Below are positions 45,295 through 54,979 of a stretch of 64,000 nt of DNA, in pieces. Numbering within the stretch: the first letter of the stretch is position 1; every line of letters begins with the position of its first letter. The position numbers and the translations under genes are program-made. Origin of the DNA: Cupriavidus pauculus. GTDB taxonomy: Bacteria > Pseudomonadota > Gammaproteobacteria > Burkholderiales > Burkholderiaceae. The notes beneath the pieces are model-generated. The model did not search any database. It had not been told where the DNA came from and was given only the letters and a program-made list of their open reading frames with translations. The stretch spans positions 1 through 64,000 of the forward strand of contig NZ_VZOW01000004.1 of the NCBI RefSeq assembly GCF_008801835.1. Reading direction: 5' to 3'.

Positions 45295-46197
45295 TCAAAA
45301 GTCCACTTTCTGGCCCGGCTGCGGCACGATCACGGCGGTGTTCGTTGACGTGCCTAAAGCCGCTTTCAACTCGTCGGGTGTGCCGCGCAGCATCGGTGAG
45401 GTTCCGTAGTGGATCGGGATCGCGTACCGGGGCTTGATGAAATCGCGCAAGGCGATGGCGGCGTCCTGCGGGCCCATGGTGAAATGGCCGCCGATCGGAA
45501 TCAACACCAGATCGGGCTTGTAGCGGTCGGCCACCAGCAGCATGTCGCCATACAGGCCGGTGTCGCCCATGTGCCAGATCTTGAAGCCGTTTTCCATTTC
45601 GATGATGTAGCCCACGGGCTCGCCGCCATAGTGGGTCTCATCTTTCCCCGTGGCGGGATTTTTCCACACCAGTTCGGACGAATGTTCGGCGTGCACGGCG
45701 GTGATTTTCGGACCGTTGGCGCCGAATGGCTGGATCGTCCCGCTCTTGCCGAAGCGTTGCGAAAGGTTGGCCGGCACCATGCCCAGGCTCACCAACTGCT
45801 GGCCCATGCCGCCGCCGTTCCAGATCGGCGCGTTGTTCAGCTTGGCCAGATCTGGCGCATCACCAAGGTGATCGCCATGTGCGTGCGTCACCAGAATCAG
45901 GTCCACCTTGCCCAGCGCCGACAACTGCTTGAACCCGGCAGGCGTCTTGGGATTGGCGGTCAGCCAGGGGTCTACCACGATGACCTTGCCGCCTGGCGTG
46001 GTGATCCGTATGGCGGCCTGGCCAAGCCACAACACTTCGGTCTTGCCCGCGGCGACGGGTGCGGTGGATCCCGCCGGGGCCGCAGGCTCGGCCGGCACGG
46101 GCGCGTTGGCGACGTTGCTGGCGCATGCGGCAAGTGTGCAGACGGCGCCGGCCAGCAGGATCAGGCGGGGGCGAAGCGGGATGCGGCGGGTGATCAT
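45295..46197 (-). CDS. metallo-beta-lactamase-fold hydrolase, lipoprotein (UlaG-like)
   Basis: A 300-residue protein with a lipobox LAAC (C25) and a metal-dependent hydrolase domain of the UlaG/YtnP-like MBL group. The metal site THAHGDHLGD is intact and further ligands appear in HMGDTGLYGD and PIHYGTSP. Start at the ATG occupying 46195-46197. A lipid anchor on this fold is uncommon. The substrate is unknown. The gene abuts the TssM-like fragment at its 3' end. Confidence 0.85.
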   Translation of the reverse strand: MITRRIPLRPRLILLAGAVCTLAACASNVANAPVPAEPAAPAGSTAPVAAGKTEVLWLGQAAIRITTPGGKVIVVDPWLTANPKTPAGFKQLSALGKVDLILVTHAHGDHLGDAPDLAKLNNAPIWNGGGMGQQLVSLGMVPANLSQRFGKSGTIQPFGANGPKITAVHAEHSSELVWKNPATGKDETHYGGEPVGYIIEMENGFKIWHMGDTGLYGDMLLVADRYKPDLVLIPIGGHFTMGPQDAAIALRDFIKPRYAIPIHYGTSPMLRGTPDELKAALGTSTNTAVIVPQPGQKVDF

Positions 46198-46529
46198 GGT
46201 GGTCCCTTGTTTGAAGTTGTCTTGACATTGCCAAACCGCGTCGCGCCTGGTCGGAGATCGCGGTGGCTGCACCGCCTCGGGAAGACTCACGTTCGCGCCC
46301 AAGCGTTGCGAGGGGCAGTATTTGCAAGCTGTCAGACGCTGTCAACTGGCGCTGGCGCGCGGCCTCCGGATTGCACTTGTAACGCTTGATTTAAGAAAAC
46401 GGCCATGCAGGCCGGTTTTATCGACTTGCATTTACATCTGCTCACGATGGCGTAACCCACTGTAATCGTTCGTCGACCATCATAGTTTCCGTAAAGCAGG
46501 GCCAGTGCTGGCCCGACAAGGAGCCTGAA
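46198..46529. other. 332-base divergent intergenic region with a hairpin
   Basis: No gene is seen. A hairpin AAAAC-GGCC / GGCC-G-GTTTT at 46396-46419 looks like a terminator although no gene ends here, and GGGCCAG/CTGGCCC (46499-46514) sits just before the ribosome site of the next gene. Confidence 0.45.
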
Positions 46530-46880
46530 ATGCGCAAGTCGATTCGTTACACCGGTATTGCTGTCATCAGTGCCGCCATGCTGGCGGCCGGGACCGCCTC
46601 GGCCCACGACCGCTACCACCGTGGCGGCGGAGGCGGGTCTGCGGGCGCCGCGATTGCGATTGCCGCCGTGGCCGGCCTGGCGCTCGGTGCGATAGTGGCC
46701 AGCAGCCAGCCAGTGGTAGCGGCACCGGCGCCGGTCTATGCGCCGCCGCAGCCGGTCAGCTATGCCGCCCCGCAGGTGCCGCCGGGCTACTGCTATAGCA
46801 ACTACCAGGGCGCCTACGTGCCGTGCGGCCGCGGCGCGCCAGTGCAGTACGCCCAGCCGCAGCCGTACTACGGCTATTGA
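46530..46880 (+). CDS. small exported Gly/Ala/Pro-rich protein
   Basis: A 116-residue protein with a signal peptide (cleavage near ASAHD, residue 26), a His-Gly segment (HDRYHRGGGGGSAG), a hydrophobic glycine-zipper-like stretch (AIAIAAVAGLALGAIVASS) and a Pro/Tyr-rich tail ending YYGY. Such proteins are common in Burkholderiales; role unknown. Start at ATG 46530 with GGAG upstream. Confidence 0.72.
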   Translation: MRKSIRYTGIAVISAAMLAAGTASAHDRYHRGGGGGSAGAAIAIAAVAGLALGAIVASSQPVVAAPAPVYAPPQPVSYAAPQVPPGYCYSNYQGAYVPCGRGAPVQYAQPQPYYGY

Positions 46881-47070
46881 GCGCGACGTACGACGGAGCG
46901 AGATGGACGGCGCCTGACGCCCACCCGACGTTGACCGGCCGCCGGCCTACGAAAGAGGGCGGCGCCGCCGTTGAATCGGTCTCGGCGGAACGTGAGGGAT
47001 GCTTGGACGGACTTCCGGCAGCCACGCGGCGAGAACCGCCGCGCGCGTGCCTCGCGACCCGCCGGTGGCT

Positions 47071-47979
47071 TCAGTCGATGGCACCCGGTCGTCGGCGCAT
47101 CACCAGATACAGGCCAGCCGCGGCGATGGCCATGCCCGGCCAGGCCATCGCAGGTATCGCTTCGCCAAGCACCACAAATGCGATCACCGCTGTAACAGGC
47201 GGCACCAGGAAGAACAGCGCGGACACGCGCGACGCCTCGCCATGCCGAATCATCGCCAGCAGCAGCGTGATGGCCACCAGCGAATTGCCGATCACCAGAT
47301 ACGCCAGCGATCCAAACAGGCCGGCGGTCCATTGCACGTGCATCGGCTCCAGCAGAAAGGCCAGCGGCGCGGTCACCATCAGGCCGACAGCGTATTGCAC
47401 GGTGTTGGCCAGCACCGGGTGCACCGACACGCCAAAACGTTTCTCCCACAACGTGCCCGTAGTCATGGCCAGCAACGCTAGCACCGCAAACACCAGCGCC
47501 AGCGGTGAACTGAGATCGATCGACGATTTCGCCATGATCACCATCGTCGCCCCCGCAACGCCGAGCGCCAAGCCGGCCCAGCGGGTGGCGTCGACGCGCT
47601 CGCCCGCCAGCGCCGGCGCAAGCAGTCCTATCAGGATGGGCTGCTGCGACGTCACCAGCGCCACCGCGCCGGCGGACATTCCGAACTTCAGGCTGAGATA
47701 GGTGAAAGCGAAATAGCCAGCCTGAATCAGCAAGCCGACCATCGCCAGGTGCAGCCATGGCGCGATGCCGGGCGGCAACGCGGGCCGTATCCACAGGCAC
47801 GGGCCGATCAGCAGCGCCACCACACATGCGTAGCGTAACGCCAGGAAGGTCAGCGGATCGGCGTACTGAAGACCGAGTTTCAGGAATACGAAGCCGCTCG
47901 ACCATAGCAACAGAAACATCGCGGGCGCGATACGCAGCCAGAGCGGCGTGGTCGAAGCATGCATGGTGCGTTCTGGCAT
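47071..47979 (-). CDS. DMT-superfamily transporter (EamA)
   Basis: A 302-residue inner-membrane exporter with ten predicted helices in two EamA repeats. The first begins with LLLWSSGFVFLKLGLQYADP and the second ends with VLGEAIPAMAWPGMAIAAAG. Unlike the transporter at 23769, this one is of the SSGFVFxKxGL subgroup. The start is the ATG occupying 47977-47979 or that occupying 47962-47964; neither has a good ribosome site. Substrate unknown. Divergent from the paralogue-family gene at 48196. Confidence 0.87.
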   Translation of the reverse strand: MPERTMHASTTPLWLRIAPAMFLLLWSSGFVFLKLGLQYADPLTFLALRYACVVALLIGPCLWIRPALPPGIAPWLHLAMVGLLIQAGYFAFTYLSLKFGMSAGAVALVTSQQPILIGLLAPALAGERVDATRWAGLALGVAGATMVIMAKSSIDLSSPLALVFAVLALLAMTTGTLWEKRFGVSVHPVLANTVQYAVGLMVTAPLAFLLEPMHVQWTAGLFGSLAYLVIGNSLVAITLLLAMIRHGEASRVSALFFLVPPVTAVIAFVVLGEAIPAMAWPGMAIAAAGLYLVMRRRPGAID

Positions 47980-48195
47980 CAACGATGGGCGGGCGCAGTC
48001 GGGAACAACCGAACGATAGCACCGGCGTCCCCAACACCGCCGTCGGGCGGAATTTTTGATCGTTCGACGGGGGAAAAATTGATTCAGTCTTACTCTGATC
48101 AGTGCGGAATACAGCGCAACCAAGGACAATCCAGCGCCTGTTTGGATGAATGAACGGGCGGCAAATTTCCGCGCGTTTGTGAAAGGCTGATTACC

Positions 48196-48846
48196 GTGAA
48201 CAGAATAGTATTTGCGAATCTGGATTCCTATTGCATTTCGATCCCATCGGAAATGCCGGGAAAACGATGGCTGATCATCAGTGCATATCGCTGCCGGGAT
48301 TTTCGGGCGGTGCACATCGATGGCCGCATGATGGATCCTGGCAAGCTGGTGGCGGAGCTGCAGCGGCATTGCCCGGATTTCAGGACCACCGTCAATCAGA
48401 TCGTGATCGCGGCGGGGAATTCGGCCACCACCACCGGTATGGCCAGCATATCGAGCCTGCTGTCGGCGCGTCTTTCGCCCATACTGGTGCGCGGGTTTGA
48501 AACGGATGTGACGACAGAATCCCCGAAAGACATGATTGCGATTGCCGCGTTGCCGGGGGATGGCAATGGCAACGAGCTGCAGAATTTCCGTATGTGCGTG
48601 GGGCGCTCGGGGGCGGCGGTATCCGTACTGCATCTCAACGGATTCGGCGTGGCGGTCCAGGTTCACGAGGGCGGTCCGGGCGCCGATATCGATCTGTCGC
48701 TCGATGAACAAGAGCGGCGCGCGCTCTGGTATCACGCGGCCCGTACTACCTCCGACGATGCGATGCTGAGGTACTTCTCCCGCCTTGGACTGAACAGGCG
48801 TCGCCATGGATTTTCCCGGTTCCTGCCGTTGCGTACGCGTCGCTAG
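48196..48846 (+). CDS. paralogue A of an uncharacterised family (C80-like layout, no Cys-His dyad)
   Basis: A 216-residue protein starting with GTG at 48196. It shares with the products at 53957-54736 and 54980-55738 an N-terminal motif (IVFANLDSYCISI), a WLII strand near residue 25, an IDGRMMDPGKLVAELQ segment, and a strand VNQIVIAAGNSA (about 66-77), followed by ILVRGFETDV near residue 97. It lacks the Pro-rich insert of the other two. The order strand, helix, strand, helix, then GF-x-x-x-V, recalls clan-CD peptidases, where the strand before the insert would end in the catalytic cysteine; here G74-N75-S76. GC is lower than average. Function unknown. Confidence 0.7.
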   Translation: MNRIVFANLDSYCISIPSEMPGKRWLIISAYRCRDFRAVHIDGRMMDPGKLVAELQRHCPDFRTTVNQIVIAAGNSATTTGMASISSLLSARLSPILVRGFETDVTTESPKDMIAIAALPGDGNGNELQNFRMCVGRSGAAVSVLHLNGFGVAVQVHEGGPGADIDLSLDEQERRALWYHAARTTSDDAMLRYFSRLGLNRRRHGFSRFLPLRTRR

Positions 48847-48914
48847 AGCGCGCGAACCCTATGCTAGATTAGGCGCCGGCATCGATCAGCGGAGCGACAT
48901 GTGGCGGGATTCCA

Positions 48915-50135
48915 ATGGATTCATTGATCACGGCGGCGGCGCGTGCGCTGGCGGCGGGCGACCCGCTTGGCGCGCTGAATCGCATTGCGCTGCGCGACGA
49001 TGCGCCCGCGCTGGCCTTGCGCGGCATCGCCATGGCTCAGTTGGGCGACTTCGCCCTGGCGCGCGGATTGCTGCGCGCCGCCGGTCGGGCGTTCGGTCCC
49101 AAGGAAGCACTGGCCCGGGCGCGCTGCGTCGTGGCCGAAGCGGAGATCGCGCTGGCTTCGCGCGATCTGAACTGGCCGCAGAAATCGCTGGACGCCGCAC
49201 GACGCGTGCTGGAAAACCACGCCGATGTCGTTAACGCCGCGCATGCGCGCTATCTGGCCGCACGCCACCATTTGCTGGTGGGCCAGCTTGACGCCGCCGA
49301 ACATGTCATTGCAGATCTCGATCCGTCGCCGTTGCCGCCGCCGTTGCGCGCATCGCACGAACTGGTGGTGGCGGGCATCGCCATCCGTCGGCTGCGCTCG
49401 GCCGCCGCGCTCGCGGCGCTGCAGCGCGCGGAACAGGCCGCCCGGCACGCCGGCATCGCCGCCTTGTCCACCGAAGTCGAACACGCGATGCAGCGCTTGC
49501 GCTTGCCGGTGGCACGCCTGATATCGCGCGGCAGTGTGCGGCCGATGTTGCTGAGCGATGTGGAAGCGCTGCTGGCGTCTCAGGCGTTGATTGTCGATGC
49601 GTGCCGCATGGCGGTCCGCATGGGCGCGGAAATCGTGCCGTTGACGCGGCGTCCCGTGCTGTTCGGCATCGCCCGCGCGCTGGCCGAGGCATGGCCCGGC
49701 GATATGGCCCGTGACGACCTGATTGCGCGAGTGTTTCGCATTCGGCGTGCCGACGAAACACATCGCGCACGGCTGCGCGTCGAGATCGGCCGCCTGCGGG
49801 CCGCGCTGCGGCAGATCGCCAGCGTGCAGGCTACCGCGCGCGGCTTTGGCCTGGTGGTACGCAGCACGGGCGACGCCGTGGTGCTCGCGCATCCCGTCGA
49901 TGCGGCGCATGCTGCCGTGCTGGCTTGTCTTGCGGATGGACAATCGTGGTCGAGTTCGGCGCTGGCTCTGGCGCTAGGCGCCAGCCAGCGCACGGTGCAG
50001 CGCTCGCTCGATGCGCTGGCCGGTACAGGCCATGTGCAATCGATCGGAAATGGCCGCGTGCGCCGCTGGATGACGCCGCCGCCAACCGGATTCGCGACGC
50101 CGTTGTTACTCCCGGTACTGCCGCCCGGCGCGTAG
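48915..50135 (+). CDS. helix-turn-helix regulator of unknown target
   Basis: A 406-residue soluble protein. The N-terminal 200 residues are helical and tetratricopeptide-like (ALARGLLRAAGRAF, ARARCVVAEAEIALASRD). The C-terminus has a winged helix-turn-helix (ALALALGASQRTVQRSLDAL then VQSIGNGRVRRWM at about 350-390). An OmpR-like winged region (DLIARVFRIRRADETHRARL) precedes it. Start at the ATG at 48915. It lies 38 bases before the beta-propeller gene at 50174 and probably forms an operon with it. Confidence 0.75.
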   Translation: MDSLITAAARALAAGDPLGALNRIALRDDAPALALRGIAMAQLGDFALARGLLRAAGRAFGPKEALARARCVVAEAEIALASRDLNWPQKSLDAARRVLENHADVVNAAHARYLAARHHLLVGQLDAAEHVIADLDPSPLPPPLRASHELVVAGIAIRRLRSAAALAALQRAEQAARHAGIAALSTEVEHAMQRLRLPVARLISRGSVRPMLLSDVEALLASQALIVDACRMAVRMGAEIVPLTRRPVLFGIARALAEAWPGDMARDDLIARVFRIRRADETHRARLRVEIGRLRAALRQIASVQATARGFGLVVRSTGDAVVLAHPVDAAHAAVLACLADGQSWSSSALALALGASQRTVQRSLDALAGTGHVQSIGNGRVRRWMTPPPTGFATPLLLPVLPPGA

Positions 50136-50173
50136 CATGGTTTCATCATCAACGTGTTCGAGAGGAAACCATC

Positions 50174-50809
50174 ATGAAGCGATCCACCGCAGATATCGTT
50201 CGGGAATACGGCCCATTCGAGGGCGTCACCCATGTGCATGGGCTGACCTACGACGGGCGGCAGGTGTGGTTTGCCGTTGGCGACAAACTGCTGGCGCTCG
50301 ATCCGGCCAGCGGCAAGACGCAGGGCGAGATCGCGGTGCCGGCGCATGCGGGTACCGCGTTCGACGGCCGTTACCTGTTTCAGATTTCCGAGAGCCACAT
50401 CCAGAAAATCGATCCGCAAACCGGTCGCGTGGTGGGGACGATTCCGGCCCCGGGACATGGCAATGACTCCGGGATGGCGTGGGCCGAAGGGTCGCTCTGG
50501 GTTGGGGAATATCGCGCACGCAAGATCCACCAAATCGACCCCGAAACGGGCCACGTGCTGCGCACGCTCAATTCCGACCGGTTTGTGACCGGGGTGACGT
50601 GGGTCGATGGGCAACTGTGGCATGGCACGTGGGAAGGCGATCAGAGCGAGCTGAGGCGCATCGATCCGCAATCGGGCAAGCTGCTGGAATCGATCGAGAT
50701 GCCGCCGGGCGTGGGCGTATCGGGGCTGGAAGCCGATGGTGCCGAGCGCTTCTATTGCGGCGGGGGCGACAGCGGCAAGGTGCGCGCGGTCAGGCGTCCG
50801 AAGGCGTAG
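50174..50809 (+). CDS. beta-propeller protein (SMP/Vgb-like)
   Basis: A 211-residue cytosolic protein made of repeated blades of the type LxALDPxSGK, IQKIDPQTGRVVGTI, IHQIDPETGHVLRTL and LRRIDPQSGKLLESI, a YncE/Vgb-type beta-propeller with an additional histidine-rich HVHGLTYDG near the start. There is no signal peptide. Likely cotranscribed with the regulator upstream. The ligand is unknown. Confidence 0.78.
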   Translation: MKRSTADIVREYGPFEGVTHVHGLTYDGRQVWFAVGDKLLALDPASGKTQGEIAVPAHAGTAFDGRYLFQISESHIQKIDPQTGRVVGTIPAPGHGNDSGMAWAEGSLWVGEYRARKIHQIDPETGHVLRTLNSDRFVTGVTWVDGQLWHGTWEGDQSELRRIDPQSGKLLESIEMPPGVGVSGLEADGAERFYCGGGDSGKVRAVRRPKA

Positions 50810-50886
50810 GCGGTGCGCGGGGGCCGCGGGGCACGCGCCGGCCCTGACCGTGCGAAAGGGATTCTAACCACGCGCCCCCCCGCCGC

Positions 50887-51798
50887 TCAGATCTGGATGT
50901 AATCGCGCGGCTCGGGCGCGGCGCTGCGCGGCGGCTCGCCAATCATCTCCAGTACCGTCGATTCGATCATGTACGTCATCGCCGTGAGCGCCAGATCGTT
51001 GGCTTCCTCGCCGAACGGCTCCTCGATTTCCGCGCTGAGCGCTTCGAGCGCAAAAAACGTGTAGGCGATAAAGCAGACGATCACCGGCGTCATCAGGCCA
51101 ATGGTGTCCAGCAGGCCAAACGGCAGCAGCGCGCAGTACAGATAGATGCAGCGATGGATGATGACCGAATACGTGAACGGAATCGGCGTGCCGGCAATGC
51201 GTTCGCATCCGCCCAGCGCGGTGCTGAGCTGATTGAGCGAGGTTTCCATCGAATGCGCGAGCGGCGCGGCCAGTTGGCCGGCGCGCAAACGGTCGCCAAC
51301 CCATTCGCCCGCCAGCAGCAGCGCAATGGCCGGCCGATACCGCACCGCTTTCAGGCGCGCGGCGTCCTCCTCATCCATGAACGGCGCAAGGTCGGCCCAG
51401 GCGTCGGTGCCGCGCAGTTGATGGCGCAGCGCGTGGATGAAAATGCAGAGCCGGTAGGCCAGCTGCCGCGCGTGGCTCTTGTCCGCCACCAGCGTCAGCG
51501 CCTGGCGCGTGAGCGAGCGCGATTCGTTCAGCACGCTGCCCCATAACGTGCGCGCCTCCCAGTAGCGCGCGTAGCTAGTGCTGTTGCGAAAGCCCAGGAA
51601 GATCGCCAGCGTCAGGCCGATCAGCGAAAACGGTACGAAGTTCAGCGACACCTTCCAGTCGCCGATGCGCCCGTGCGCGGCCGTGATGACCGCCGCGAAC
51701 AGCGTGATGGCCACCAGTTGCGGGGCAATCCTGGGCAGGACCGACCCACGCAGCACGAACAGCATGCGGAACCAGTGAAGCGGCGGGCGAATAATCAT
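50887..51798 (-). CDS. bestrophin-family ion channel
   Basis: A 303-residue membrane protein of the bestrophin/UPF0187 (YneE) family of pentameric ion channels. The first membrane region is followed by SLIGLTLAIFLGFRNSTSYARYWEARTLWG, close to the family signature, and IPFTYSVIIHRCIYLYC and EIEEPFGEEANDL in the C-terminal half match the pore-lining and calcium-clasp regions. Start at the ATG occupying 51796-51798. Stand-alone gene, 80 bases after the MBL gene on the same strand. Confidence 0.87.
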   Translation of the reverse strand: MIIRPPLHWFRMLFVLRGSVLPRIAPQLVAITLFAAVITAAHGRIGDWKVSLNFVPFSLIGLTLAIFLGFRNSTSYARYWEARTLWGSVLNESRSLTRQALTLVADKSHARQLAYRLCIFIHALRHQLRGTDAWADLAPFMDEEDAARLKAVRYRPAIALLLAGEWVGDRLRAGQLAAPLAHSMETSLNQLSTALGGCERIAGTPIPFTYSVIIHRCIYLYCALLPFGLLDTIGLMTPVIVCFIAYTFFALEALSAEIEEPFGEEANDLALTAMTYMIESTVLEMIGEPPRSAAPEPRDYIQI

Positions 51799-51878
51799 CG
51801 GAATGACAGGCCGGGACGATCAAGGCTGCCATGTTCGCACGGCGGCGCGCTGGTGTGCACGCCGCCGTGTGTGGGCCA

Positions 51879-52904
51879 TCAACGATCGTTGCGGATCGGC
51901 CCGAACTCGACCGGCACCCAGGCGTAGCCGACAGAGTCGCGCCGCACGTGCCCCAGCCCAGGGAACGGCAGATGCGCACCGCCCACCCACAGCTTGCCCT
52001 TGGCCGCCTCGGCCAGCACGCGCTGGCGCGTCAGCGCGGCCTGATGGCTATCGGTGTCGAATTCGATCGAAATGTTGGGACGACGGAACTGCGTGGCGTG
52101 GCTATGCACGATATCGCCCCACAACAGCAGCCGGTCGTTGCCCGATGTGAACAGATAGCTCGTATGGCCCGGCGTGTGGCCGCGCGTGGCCATGGTCTGC
52201 ACGCCAGGAATCGGCGCTTGGCCTGCCGCGGCGTTGAAGGTCTGGAAGCGATTGGCGGCCTGGTACGGCGCCATCGCGTTGCGCGCCATCGCAAATAAAC
52301 CCTTTGCCGATTCGGGCGCGGCGGCCTCGCTGGCCTCGCTGAGCCAGTAGTCGGCGTCGGCCTTGTCGGCGTAGACCGTGGCGTTGGGGAATACCGGCTT
52401 GCCGTCGGCGCTGAGGCCGCAGGCGTGGTCGCCGTGGAGGTGCGTCAGCAGCACGGTATCCACCTGCTCGGGCGTGTAGCCGGAAGCGCGCAGGTTGTCC
52501 AGGATCCCGCCCAGTGTGGGCCCGAAGCACGCGGCGGCACCCGTATCCACCAGCACCAGGTGCGAGCCGGTGTTCACCAGGTAAGCATTGACCGCCGTCT
52601 GCATGCCGGGCGTGGAGGCGACGAACATGCGCGCCAGCAGGCTCTGCACCTCGCGTGCGCTGGTGTATTTGAGCACCTTGGGATCGATATCGATATAGCC
52701 GTCATACAGCGCGGTCACCTCGAACTGGCCGACCATCATGCGATAGAAGCCCGGCGCCTGTGTCTTCTGCTGTGCTGGCGGCGCGGCCTGCGCCGCGGTG
52801 GCAGCCAGCGGCAGCGCGGCGACGCCAATGGCGAAGGCGACGGCCATCGGTCCCAGAACAGCGGCGGCGGCGCGGCGGATGCGATGCTCCGAATGCGGTG
52901 TCAT
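51879..52904 (-). CDS. periplasmic metallo-beta-lactamase-fold hydrolase
   Basis: A 341-residue protein with a signal peptide (cleavage near AAQAAP, residue 40) and an MBL domain with THLHGDHACGL, the later histidine in TRGHTPGHTSY, and the aspartate in LLWGDIVHSH. This pattern resembles the AHL-lactonase/quorum-quenching or phosphodiesterase-like group. Start at the ATG occupying 52902-52904; upstream residues do not look coding. Substrate not known. Confidence 0.85.
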   Translation of the reverse strand: MTPHSEHRIRRAAAAVLGPMAVAFAIGVAALPLAATAAQAAPPAQQKTQAPGFYRMMVGQFEVTALYDGYIDIDPKVLKYTSAREVQSLLARMFVASTPGMQTAVNAYLVNTGSHLVLVDTGAAACFGPTLGGILDNLRASGYTPEQVDTVLLTHLHGDHACGLSADGKPVFPNATVYADKADADYWLSEASEAAAPESAKGLFAMARNAMAPYQAANRFQTFNAAAGQAPIPGVQTMATRGHTPGHTSYLFTSGNDRLLLWGDIVHSHATQFRRPNISIEFDTDSHQAALTRQRVLAEAAKGKLWVGGAHLPFPGLGHVRRDSVGYAWVPVEFGPIRNDR

Positions 52905-53285
52905 AAGACGGATTCCCCCTGAATCGGTGATTTGAATGGGCCTGATAAGACATAAATGGCCGATACGAACCCTACCCGCCTCCAGAGGGCCAGGCAAGTC
53001 ACGCATAGGGTTGCGCCTCTCATACCTTCGTCGGATTTCGCGCCAAGGCCGCGAGTCGTCGATATTGCAAACAGGCCACCCGCGCGATTGTAAAAAACAC
53101 ATCCCATTGGCAAGCGGGCGACGGTTTTACCAGCGTTGGCGGAGTGGCATCGATTTTGCCTGCAGCGGTAAAGTCCGCTCCCCCATCTCGCGCGCGGCAA
53201 TGTGCCATTGAGTCGCTTGACCACGGCCATCCACGCACGGGGTTATCCGGGGCGGGATTATTCGAACGATGACGAAGGAGTCCCC
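52905..53285. other. 381-base divergent intergenic region
   Basis: No gene found between the MBL hydrolase and the ferritin-like gene. I see short inverted AACCCTA/TAGGGTT stretches (about 52971 and 53007) and a clear GAAGGAG ribosome site for the ferritin-like gene. Confidence 0.5.
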
Positions 53286-53840
53286 ATGGCTGAGAAGCAA
53301 CCGTTCCTAACGGATATCAAGACGCTGCGCGAGCGCGCCCGCCAGCACATCGACGACGGCGCGGTGACCGCCGGATACAGCGCCGAGCGTGACACCGTAA
53401 TCAAGCTGCTCAACGACGCGCTGGCTACGGAGATCGTTTGCGTGCTGCGGTATCGGCGCCATTACTTCATGGCCAAGGGCCCCAATTCGAAAAGCGTAGC
53501 GGAGGAGTTTCTGGCGCACTCGAACGAGGAACAAGGCCATGCGGACCAGATCGCCGAGCGCATCGTGCAACTGGGCGGTGAGCCCAATTTTTCGCCCGAG
53601 GGCCTGGCCTCGCGCAGTCATGCCGAATATGTGGAAGGCGCCACGCTGACCGACATGATCAAGGAAGATCTCGTGGCCGAGCGCATCGCGATCGACACCT
53701 ATCGCGAAATCATCCAATACATCGGAGAAAAGGACCCGACATCGCGCCGCTTGATGGAAAGCATCCTCGCGGTAGAGGAAGAGCACGCCGACGATATGGC
53801 CGATCTGCTTGCGGCCAATCCGGGCGACAAACAGGGGTAA
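53286..53840 (+). CDS. ferritin-like (bacterioferritin/DPS-type) protein
   Basis: A 184-residue protein of the ferritin-like diiron superfamily. Helix motifs carry the metal ligands: E49 in ALATEIVCVLRYRRHYF, E82-x2-H85 in NEEQGHADQIAERI, E132 in LVAERIAIDTY and E164-x2-H167 in AVEEEHADDM. It probably stores iron or protects against peroxide in the cytoplasm. Start at the ATG at 53286 with AAGGAG upstream. Codon use is like the backbone, not the AT-rich neighbours. Confidence 0.87.
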   Translation: MAEKQPFLTDIKTLRERARQHIDDGAVTAGYSAERDTVIKLLNDALATEIVCVLRYRRHYFMAKGPNSKSVAEEFLAHSNEEQGHADQIAERIVQLGGEPNFSPEGLASRSHAEYVEGATLTDMIKEDLVAERIAIDTYREIIQYIGEKDPTSRRLMESILAVEEEHADDMADLLAANPGDKQG

Positions 53841-53956
53841 AGCGAATCGGCGCTATCAGATTCAGACATCGCCGAAATTTGTGTGTGCCGCAGCGCAGGT
53901 CGCCACGATGGGGCCTGCGCTGTTGCATGTCTGGTTGCCGTCTGTTTCGGTGGCAA

Positions 53957-54736
53957 CTATCGCCCGCGAGCGCTAATGAACATTCGGCGCAGCTGGTCGG
54001 GAACGCCCAATTTGATCTTCGTCCCGTCCCGTCCCGCCACATCCACGCCCAGCCCGTGGCCGCCCCGATAGACGACTGTCATCAGTCCGCCGACGCCGGT
54101 GGCGCCCACGGCCTTGACGTTGACTCTACCGCCGTGGTGCGGTTTGATCGGCAAGAACTTGGACAGGATAGAGTGCGCCCTCGACGGCTCGTTGTAATGA
54201 ACTGATGCGTAGATGGCCCACGCGTCGCGCGTGCGGATTTCGCCGCGAAAACCCCGCACGAAGCGATTGCGCCCGAGCGCTACCGAAAGTTCGTGGGCGA
54301 TGCTCCGGTCTTGTCCAGCTGCAGCGTTCGGATTGCGTGCTTCGGTAAAGCCGAGTGTATCGGCGTAGGCCGGTGGCGGCGCGTCGGGCGCTCGAGCGGC
54401 CAACGCCGAAACGTATGACGGCACCGGCCCTGCTATATGCGACGTATAGGAAGGCGGCGGCACGATTGGCGTGGGTTGCCGGAACAGCGAGGCCGAATTG
54501 CTGACGGCAAGGACGACTTGCTCGGTTTTCCTCCAGATGTCTGCTGGCACCGTCTGTTTTAGCAGATCGGCCAGTTGGAAACCGGTCAGGAATGTGCCAT
54601 TGATGCCGATTCGTCCTATCCCGTTCGAGTGGGAAGCGCCCATCGATGAACCGATGATCAACCAGTACTTGTCCGAAGAGTCCGTTGAGCGCACTTTTAC
54701 GCAATAGGAATCGGAATGAGAAAAAATGATTTGCAT
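53957..54736 (-). CDS. paralogue B of the uncharacterised family, with a PPxY-bearing Pro-rich insert
   Basis: A 259-residue protein. The N-terminal domain IIFSHSDSYCVKV, a WLII strand, GRIGINGTFLTGFQLADLLK and the strand EQVVLAVSNSA (residues 72-82) align with paralogues A and C. A Pro-rich stretch (about 88-130) carries PPSY (94-97) and PPAY (121-124). The C-terminal domain begins DRSIAHELSVALGRNRFVRGF and continues GEIRTRDAWAIYASVHYN. Two of the three shared motifs resemble the strand and helix around the active site of C80/caspase-like peptidases, but the usual Cys is Ser81. No signal peptide. Start is the ATG occupying 54734-54736. Confidence 0.7.
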   Translation of the reverse strand: MQIIFSHSDSYCVKVRSTDSSDKYWLIIGSSMGASHSNGIGRIGINGTFLTGFQLADLLKQTVPADIWRKTEQVVLAVSNSASLFRQPTPIVPPPSYTSHIAGPVPSYVSALAARAPDAPPPAYADTLGFTEARNPNAAAGQDRSIAHELSVALGRNRFVRGFRGEIRTRDAWAIYASVHYNEPSRAHSILSKFLPIKPHHGGRVNVKAVGATGVGGLMTVVYRGGHGLGVDVAGRDGTKIKLGVPDQLRRMFISARGR

Positions 54737-54979
54737 GGTATGTCCAATTACGTTGGGTTAGACCATGCCAATCTGAATCGTACGGTTTGTCAGAAACTTG
54801 GTATGGCCACAACACAGTTTGCGCTAAAGGGTTGCCATGCGTTTTGATCGCTGTGGGTGCTGAATTGCTATTAGTAAATGTTCTACGGAATAGTCAGAAT
54901 CTGATAAAGCATTATCGCCAGTAAATTCCCACAGCGGCCACACCGGCGGCGATTGGCCTGTGTGGGAATACGACGATTT

